10,838 nt of DNA, from contig CANAUU010000027.1 in NCBI GenBank assembly GCA_947364965.1, positions 1-10,838 on the forward strand. Direction: 5' to 3'. The notes under the pieces are model-generated. The model did not search any database, was not told where the DNA came from, and saw only the letters and a program-made list of their open reading frames with translations. This DNA comes from an uncultured Candidatus Saccharibacteria bacterium. GTDB lineage: Bacteria > Patescibacteriota > Saccharimonadia > Saccharimonadales > Saccharimonadaceae. Shown one piece after another: positions 1 to 4,199 of this stretch. The position numbers were made by a program, and so were the translations under genes. Each line of letters opens with the position of its first letter. Positions within the stretch are counted from its first letter, which is position 1.

Positions 1-2
1 CG

Positions 3-1154
3 ACTTTGCGCATAATGCGCAGTAGCGAAGAGGTAGAGATTGAGCAGGGGAAGAAAGCTAAAAAGTTGAATATTAAGAATGTTCGTGTCTTTAACCCTAA
101 AACAGATCAATTCGAAAATCCTACTGGCATAGACACTACGTTAAGTGCCTTATTTGAAACTCAATTTGTTTGGGCTAACATCAATATTGAAGATATTGCT
201 GATGTGTCAAAGACAAAGATCTGTGGCAGAATCATAAATCGAGTCATCAATAATAGCAGTGAAAGTTGGAATAAGTTTGCTACAGCCCACAAAGAGGCGT
301 TTAAAGATATTCAAGATCAATTACAACCCATTGAAGCAATGCTAAAAGAAAAGATGAGCAAGCAATACGGTGAAACGGAGATTAAGTTTAATTTCTCGTT
401 GCCAGAGCTTGCAGAATTTCTTAAATTTGGCACGATAAATTTATCTGATAACGGGATTCAGACAACTAGCTCAGAAAAAGGGACTGGTATGCAGAGGGCA
501 CTGGCACTAGCCATCATTCAAGTATATGCAGAGTTGGAATCAAAAGTCAGCGACGATCTGGCGAAGCCGCTGATATTCTTCCTTGATGAACCAGAAACTT
601 TTTTACACCCAAAAGCACAAGCTCGGTTACTTCAAGCTCTTGACAAGCTCTCGGAAAAGTCGCAAACTTTTATATCAACCCACTCTCCATACATGCTCAG
701 AAGTTTTGAGGCACAACATCATGCCTTATATATTTTTACAAAAGAAAGTGGCACTAATTGCGCAACTGCCGGAGAAGCTTTGAATCTGTTTGGAGATCTT
801 AGCCCTACATGGGGAGAAATTAATTACAAGGCATTCGATATGACAACTCCCGAGTTTCATGACGAGCTTTATGGTTTTATTCAGGAACAGGCGATCAAAG
901 AGGATGAGGAGTATTATATGCCAAAGGAATTCGATAAGTATCTTCTTGCAAAAAATCCTAACCTTACAATAGATAAAAACTACAAACATCTAAAATCGGA
1001 CAATACTCTTTCTGAATACAATACGACAATTGCAACATATATTAGGAACGTGATTCATCATCCAGAGAATCCACATAACGAACGTCCGACACCAGATGAC
1101 TTTAAAGTTTCAGTCTCAGAATTATTAAAGATATTACGAGACGCCAGTAAGTAA
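3..1154 (+). CDS. OLD/RecF-like AAA ATPase, 5'-truncated, with possible C-terminal HEPN motif
   Basis: The reading frame is open to the left edge (GAC precedes the first TTG), so the N-terminus is missing. No Walker A loop is visible, which fits a cut gene. Numbering from the TTG at 6: an ABC-like signature SSEKGTGMQR at 155-164, Walker B plus D-loop LIFFLDEPETFLHP at 189-202, and an H-loop STHSPYML at 224-231. This order is typical of SMC/ABC-type ATPases of the OLD/AAA_21 group, often found in phage-defence and DNA-repair systems. Between 80 and 135 lies a charged, probably helical insert. Near the end, RNVIHH (347-352) followed by PEN fits the RNxxxH active-site pattern of HEPN ribonucleases. 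The DNA is clearly AT-richer than the genes to the right (421-480 has 21 GC of 60; 5701-5760 has 35 of 60), suggesting a different origin. The ATPase call is secure. The RNase and defence roles are inference. Confidence 0.8.
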   Translation, partial: TLRIMRSSEEVEIEQGKKAKKLNIKNVRVFNPKTDQFENPTGIDTTLSALFETQFVWANINIEDIADVSKTKICGRIINRVINNSSESWNKFATAHKEAFKDIQDQLQPIEAMLKEKMSKQYGETEIKFNFSLPELAEFLKFGTINLSDNGIQTTSSEKGTGMQRALALAIIQVYAELESKVSDDLAKPLIFFLDEPETFLHPKAQARLLQALDKLSEKSQTFISTHSPYMLRSFEAQHHALYIFTKESGTNCATAGEALNLFGDLSPTWGEINYKAFDMTTPEFHDELYGFIQEQAIKEDEEYYMPKEFDKYLLAKNPNLTIDKNYKHLKSDNTLSEYNTTIATYIRNVIHHPENPHNERPTPDDFKVSVSELLKILRDASK

Positions 1155-1360
1155 TTCTATCCTATCAGTCAAATCCAAACCCCTCACCCGAAGTGGTCTG
1201 TTTTATTCATGTAGTTCGAGTATCGTGATGCCATGTAATATATCGTCCAACAAATCCAAATTAAAACCGAATATGAATTATCGGCCAGCATCGACGAGAA
1301 AACAGCAATGGAAAATGTTCTGAATAATGAATGCGAAGTGAAATAAAAATATTTTTAACA

Positions 1361-1406
1361 CACAAAAAGAGTCGCTTGCTTTGGAATAGCTGCGACTCTT
1401 TTTGTG
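1361..1406. terminator. Perfect 15-bp stem-loop, likely bidirectional terminator
   Basis: CACAAAAAGAGTCGC (1361-1375) is the exact reverse complement of GCGACTCTTTTTGTG (1392-1406), with a 16-nt loop. An A-run on the left arm and a T-run on the right arm give a GC-containing stem followed by U residues in either direction, the usual form of a bidirectional Rho-independent terminator. It lies 207 nt after the ATPase stop, which is far for that gene alone. It may have belonged to a gene now lost. Confidence 0.6.
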
Positions 1407-1611
1407 CGAAACTCGTGCGGATAGTGTCTACGGCCTTGCGTTCATATGTGGAATATGGCGATAAAACGATTTTTGCCACCTGCTTTGTGGGGAAATGGTA
1501 AGTAACTAGAATACGTTCTCTTATTTTAAGCAAGTGATCTGCATAAAAACTATTCCTTCGAATCCGATAAATAAGTTTTTACAAAATTCTCCAACGCTCG
1601 CCCATAAACTT

Positions 1612-1620
1612 TGTTATAAT
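1612..1620 (+). promoter_or_regulatory. Extended -10 promoter
   Basis: TGTTATAAT is a consensus -10 (TATAAT, 1615-1620) with the TGn extension. No good -35 is seen at the right distance (CAACGC at 1592-1597), as expected for extended -10 promoters. The same TTTGTTATAAT string recurs before the hydrolase gene at 3010. Predicted +1 is about 1627, which is the A of an ATG. Confidence 0.5.
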
Positions 1621-1626
1621 GGTGAC

Positions 1627-1668
1627 ATGTGGCTCGAAAAACGTCCAGTCTCGGGCACCATAGATTGA
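1627..1668 (+). CDS. Possible 13-residue leaderless peptide
   Basis: An ATG sits exactly at the predicted +1 of the extended -10 promoter and opens a 13-codon frame reading MWLEKRPVSGTID, closed by TGA at 1666-1668. That TGA lies inside the TTGACA of the next promoter. There is no ribosome-binding site, so translation would have to be leaderless. It could be a leader peptide for the nuclease gene that starts at 1722, the leftover start of a lost gene, or chance. The only support is the promoter-to-ATG spacing, which is also seen at two other genes in this window. Confidence 0.2.
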   Translation: MWLEKRPVSGTID

Positions 1669-1693
1669 CAAAACTAAAAAATCATTATATTAA
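1665..1693 (+). promoter_or_regulatory. Promoter of the PD-(D/E)xK nuclease gene
   Basis: A perfect -35 TTGACA (1665-1670) is followed after 17 nt by TATTAA (1688-1693); a 15-nt alternative, TATATT, lies at 1686-1691. Predicted +1 is near 1700, giving a leader of about 22 nt that contains the ribosome-binding site GGAG (1710-1713) 8 nt before the ATG at 1722. Confidence 0.55.
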
Positions 1694-1721
1694 ATCACGA
1701 AAAAGTCACGGAGAAGACTAG

Positions 1722-2216
1722 ATGGATGACGGTTTGACAGAAGATGAAGTAATCCAAGGCACGGCGACTTACCTACTCGGCAAGGGCAAAACCACCAAGA
1801 CCGAAATCCGCAAAATTGCTCGGGCCTCGCGCAAGGAACACGGGGTAGATTTGTGCGTGTATAAAGGTACGCCAGAGGGGCGCGGCAATCTCTATTTCGT
1901 CGAAGCAAAAGGGAACCTCAAAGTGGCCAAAGATAACCTACGCGAGGCAAAGAAGTCCAATTTCCTGACCGAGTTCCGCTGGGGTATTTCGCAAATCATC
2001 TTACGCATCGATTACGCCTCCAACAAGAACAACAGAATCTACGGTATTGCCATTCCGAAGACCGAACTTCCAAGGTGCCTCCGTCTCATACGCGATAACT
2101 GGGCGCTGAAAACCTTAGGTATCCGTTTGTTCTGTGCTTATCGCGATGATAACGGTGAATTATTCGCCCAAGAACTTACGCCCTCCAAAATCTACACAGA
2201 AGTCAAAGGGAAGTAG
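1722..2216 (+). CDS. Small PD-(D/E)xK nuclease-like protein
   Basis: This is a 164-residue protein of the restriction-endonuclease-like fold. The visible core is HGVD43 on one strand, then about 17 residues later YFVE61AK63 on the next, the D...ExK arrangement that binds Mg2+ for phosphodiester cleavage. A following helix with SQIILR (90-95, including Q91) and a strand RIYGIAIP (105-112) complete a plausible minimal nuclease core. The N-terminal 30 residues look like a short helical DNA-binding segment (TEDEVIQ...KTEIRKIARA). There is no methyltransferase, ATPase or Cas gene next to it, so it is not a recognisable restriction or CRISPR system. The ATG start is supported by GGAG 8 nt upstream and by the promoter at 1665. 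Its end overlaps the convergent Nudix gene by 25 nt. Fold assignment is fairly firm; the substrate is unknown. Confidence 0.7.
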   Translation: MDDGLTEDEVIQGTATYLLGKGKTTKTEIRKIARASRKEHGVDLCVYKGTPEGRGNLYFVEAKGNLKVAKDNLREAKKSNFLTEFRWGISQIILRIDYASNKNNRIYGIAIPKTELPRCLRLIRDNWALKTLGIRLFCAYRDDNGELFAQELTPSKIYTEVKGK

Positions 2217-2810
2217 GTTGGCCCTAAAACCTCAAAAAACTTCCCATACATCTGTCGATGTGGCACCAAATCTTCCGCTCCCCGCGAAACCATTTCGTAA
2301 AATTCAGCGATAGGCACATATTTCAGCGCCGAGATCTCCTCTTCCTGAAACTTCATCTCGTCCAGTTCGGCATTCGTCCGCAAGATATACATATCATTAA
2401 ACGAGTTATTAATAAAATCCACAGCCGGTCGCGCACTACTCTTGAAGCTCTCTATAAACTCTAAATCCGAGCCTTTTACGCGAAGCCCCAGTTCTTCTCC
2501 GAGTTCCCGAACCGCAGTCTCCAGAGAGCTCTCCCCCGCTGCGATATGCCCTCCGCAGGATAAATCCCACATATCTGGATAGCTGTCCTTCGTTTTGCAT
2601 CGCTTTTGAAGCAGAACCTTATCGCCGTTCACCACAAAAATATCTACTGACCGATGCCAATCGCCGTCCCGATGAACCGCCTGGCGCAATTTTACTTTGC
2701 CGGTCTTCTCCCCGTTTTCGTCTAAAACGTCAAAATACTCTGGGGGGGGGGGTAGTTTTAGCCACCATTACACCCGCGTTGCCATTATCTATAAGATTTT
2801 CATTCATCAT
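2192..2810 (-). CDS. Nudix hydrolase (YfcD/IPP-isomerase-like), frameshifted at a G11 tract
   Basis: The conserved frame carries a complete Nudix box: GHIAAGE, seven residues, then RELGEELGL (G-x5-E-x7-REL-x-EE-x-G-L), which coordinates Mg2+ for hydrolysis of nucleoside-diphosphate-linked substrates. The preceding YFDVLDENGEKTGKV and HRDGDWHRSV are typical of the YfcD-type branch, related in sequence to isopentenyl-diphosphate isomerase. In that frame no ATG exists: a TAA lies just before the poly-C run, and only a TTG at 2689-2687, inside the conserved region, could serve. ATG ATG at 2810-2805 opens another frame (MMNENLIDNGNAGVMVAKTT) that meets a stop soon after the run. With 10 instead of 11 G residues (plus strand 2742-2752) the two frames join as TTPPPEYFDVLDENG. 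A promoter lies directly upstream. This is either an assembly error or a phase-variable or broken gene. The exact substrate cannot be read from the sequence. Confidence 0.8.
2742..2752. repeat. Homopolymer of 11 G (C on the Nudix coding strand)
   Basis: Eleven consecutive G residues lie between the start codon and the conserved domain of the Nudix gene. Ten or thirteen would keep the frame; eleven does not. Runs of this length are prone to slipped-strand mispairing in cells and to length errors in sequencing. Confidence 0.95.
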
Positions 2811-2817
2811 GACCTTT

Positions 2818-2847
2818 ATTATACTGCCACTTGCTAATTTTCGTCAA
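2818..2847 (-). promoter_or_regulatory. Promoter of the Nudix gene
   Basis: On the minus strand TTGACG (2847-2842) is followed after 18 nt by a consensus TATAAT (2823-2818). Predicted +1 is about 2811, one base before the ATG at 2810, so the mRNA would be leaderless or nearly so even though AAAGG (2817-2813) precedes the ATG. It lies back to back with the tRNA promoter. Confidence 0.65.
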
Positions 2848-2854
2848 AAATCCC

Positions 2855-2883
2855 TTGCCTCCATCTCGCCCGTGTGCTATAAT
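2855..2883 (+). promoter_or_regulatory. Promoter of tRNA-Gly
   Basis: TTGCCT (2855-2860), a 17-nt spacer and a consensus TATAAT (2878-2883). Predicted +1 is 2890, four bases before the mature tRNA 5' end at 2894. Confidence 0.7.
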
Positions 2884-2893
2884 AACCACATAC

Positions 2894-2970
2894 GCGGGCG
2901 TAGCTCAGTTGTTTAGAGCGCTTCCTTGCCAAGGAAGAGGTCGAGAGTTAGAGTCTCTTCGCCCGCACCA
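2894..2970 (+). tRNA. tRNA-Gly(GCC), 3' CCA encoded
   Basis: A full cloverleaf can be drawn. The acceptor stem is GCGGGCG/CGCCCGC (2894-2900 with 2960-2966), with all 7 pairs Watson-Crick. The D stem is GCTC/GAGC with loop AGTTGTTTA. The anticodon stem is CTTCC/GGAAG with loop TTGCCAA (anticodon GCC, reading GGC and GGU). The variable loop is AGGTC. The T stem is GAGAG/CTCTT with one G-U pair and loop TTAGAGT. Then follow A73 and an encoded CCA (2968-2970). Two near-invariant bases are changed together: position 19 is U instead of G and position 56 is A instead of C, which would keep the tertiary D-loop/T-loop contact as U19-A56. The discriminator is A73, whereas most bacterial glycine tRNAs have U73. 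The gene has its own promoter and a terminator after it, so it is monocistronic. Confidence 0.95.
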
Positions 2971-2988
2971 CAATTTTTGATTTTCGAC

Positions 2989-3007
2989 GTGCGAAAGCAC
3001 ATTTTTT
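2989..3007 (+). terminator. Rho-independent terminator after tRNA-Gly
   Basis: GTGC-GAAA-GCAC (2989-3000) forms a short hairpin with a stable GNRA tetraloop, followed by A and six T (3001-3007). The 4-bp stem is short, so termination may be partial. It lies 18 nt after the tRNA CCA end. Confidence 0.5.
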
Positions 3008-3015
3008 GTTATAAT
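3007..3015 (+). promoter_or_regulatory. Extended -10 promoter of the hydrolase gene
   Basis: TGTTATAAT with the -10 at 3010-3015 and the TGn extension; no clear -35. Predicted +1 is about 3022. The leader of about 25 nt contains the ribosome-binding site AAGGA (3036-3040), 6 nt before the ATG at 3047. Confidence 0.6.
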
Positions 3016-3046
3016 AATTTCAAGATAATTACCATAAGGACTTACT

Positions 3047-4144
3047 ATGAATGAAATATCTCAAAGCGCCAGCAAGAACGCCATACCTCAAAGCATTACA
3101 CCTAGCGACCGTCCTACCGCCCAAAACATCGCGACGCAGCCCTTCCAGAGGGAAGAGCTCACCCTCAAAAGCAACTATGATGGGCTTAACCTCGGCGTCA
3201 GTCTCCGTGTCCCGAATACCCCTAAAGGCATCATCCAACTTGTTCACGGTATGGCTGAACACCGCGAGCGCTACCATGATTTTATGGATTTTCTTGCCAG
3301 GCATGGTTATACCGTAATCATCCATGACCATCGCGGGCACGGCGCCAGCGTTGCCTCGAAAGACGACTACGGCTACTTCGGTCCCTACAGCCAAAGCCAT
3401 CACGGCTATGATGTCTCTAACCCGGACCACAGCAGTGACCCTGCCGCCGGCATCATTTCTGACGTTCACCAAATCACCGATTATATCAAACAACGCTTCC
3501 CGGGTCTTCCGCTCACCCTCTTCGGTCACAGCATGGGCTCTCTCGTCGTTCGCTGTTATATGCAGCAATACGACCAAGATATCAATCGCCTCATTGTCTG
3601 TGGCTCACCTAGCAAAAACATCGGTGCCGGTCCCGCCATTACCATTGCTAAACTTATGAAACTCTTCCGCGGAGAGCGTCATCGCAGCAAACTCATCAAT
3701 CACCTTGCTTTTGGCGGCTATAATAAACTTTCCGCGAAGCTCGCCAAATCGAATAATAACCTTGATGCCACCTACGATTCTGGTCCCAATGCTTGGGTAG
3801 TTAGCGACCCGGCCGTGGTCGCCGCCTATGACGCTGATGAACGCGACGGCTTCACCTTCACGTTGAATGGCTTCATCGTCCTTTTCAGCCTGATGAAACG
3901 TGCTTATAACCCAAAAGGTTGGCAGATGAAAAATCCTGCCGCACCAATCCTCTTCATCGCTGGCGCTGACGACCCTTGTATTATCAGCCATAAGGATTTC
4001 GCAAAGGCAGTCGATTTTATGCGCGCCCGCGGCTACACCGACGTCACGAGCAAACTCTACCCCAAAATGCGCCACGAAATCCTCAACGAACGCGGCAAAC
4101 TTGAAGTCTGGACTGATATTTTGAGCTGGATTGAAACCCACTAA
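3047..4144 (+). CDS. Alpha/beta hydrolase, monoacylglycerol lipase/lysophospholipase family
   Basis: A 365-residue serine hydrolase of the Hydrolase_4 (PldB/monoglyceride lipase) group. The oxyanion region is VHGMAEHRERY (66-76, H67-G68), typical of this family. The nucleophile elbow is GHSMGS (160-165, Ser162), the acid is Asp309 in GADDPC, and the base is His343 in MRHEILNE, so the catalytic triad is complete and in normal order. HDHRGHG (93-99) is also characteristic. The first 35 residues are polar and low in hydrophobics, with no signal peptide or membrane anchor, so the protein should be cytoplasmic. An insert of about 25 residues rich in Tyr, His and Ser (107-131) lies before the nucleophile, and a cap region follows at 185-285. 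The likely reaction is hydrolysis of monoacylglycerols or lysophospholipids. In an organism with reduced lipid synthesis this could serve host-lipid salvage, which is inference. The start is supported by AAGGA 6 nt upstream. Confidence 0.88.
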   Translation: MNEISQSASKNAIPQSITPSDRPTAQNIATQPFQREELTLKSNYDGLNLGVSLRVPNTPKGIIQLVHGMAEHRERYHDFMDFLARHGYTVIIHDHRGHGASVASKDDYGYFGPYSQSHHGYDVSNPDHSSDPAAGIISDVHQITDYIKQRFPGLPLTLFGHSMGSLVVRCYMQQYDQDINRLIVCGSPSKNIGAGPAITIAKLMKLFRGERHRSKLINHLAFGGYNKLSAKLAKSNNNLDATYDSGPNAWVVSDPAVVAAYDADERDGFTFTLNGFIVLFSLMKRAYNPKGWQMKNPAAPILFIAGADDPCIISHKDFAKAVDFMRARGYTDVTSKLYPKMRHEILNERGKLEVWTDILSWIETH

Positions 4145-4164
4145 ACCCAAGGCCGAACCCTCAC

Positions 4165-4193
4165 TGGACAAAACCAACCTCTATCGCTATAAT
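4165..4193 (+). promoter_or_regulatory. Promoter of the P-type ATPase, positioned for a leaderless mRNA
   Basis: TGGACA (4165-4170), a 17-nt spacer and TATAAT (4188-4193). Counting six bases after the -10 puts +1 at 4200, the A of the ATPase ATG. No ribosome-binding site lies between, only TGAAACC. Confidence 0.65.
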
Positions 4194-4199
4194 GAAACC

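Larger units (their letters stand above)
1155..1721. other. 567-nt gap: stem-loop, possible gene remnants, stacked promoters
   Basis: No gene passes scrutiny here. The left part holds two short overlapping open frames that read like coding sequence but lack a convincing start. One is open from 1239 to a TAA at 1344-1346 and ends in acidic residues (ELSASIDEKTAMENVLNNEC). The other runs from an ATG at 1331 to a TAA at 1499-1501 (56 residues, ending VEYGDKTIFATCFVGKW) with no ribosome-binding site and a large stem-loop inside it. A 10-bp direct repeat, CAAATCCAAA, occurs at 1170-1179 and 1251-1260. The right part carries two promoters, listed separately. The overall impression is decayed accessory DNA between two defence-like genes. 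Confidence 0.5.

Noticed and set aside
2258..2464. 68-codon plus-strand frame opposite the Nudix gene
   Set aside because: Lies antisense to conserved Nudix sequence and has no ribosome-binding site or motif.
3029..3577. Minus-strand frame of 182 codons opposite the hydrolase
   Set aside because: Shadow of the hydrolase, which has a complete catalytic triad, promoter and ribosome-binding site.
4131..4199. Upstream TTG as start of the P-type ATPase
   Set aside because: It lies inside the hydrolase gene, upstream of the -35/-10, has no ribosome-binding site, and would add 23 residues without family similarity.
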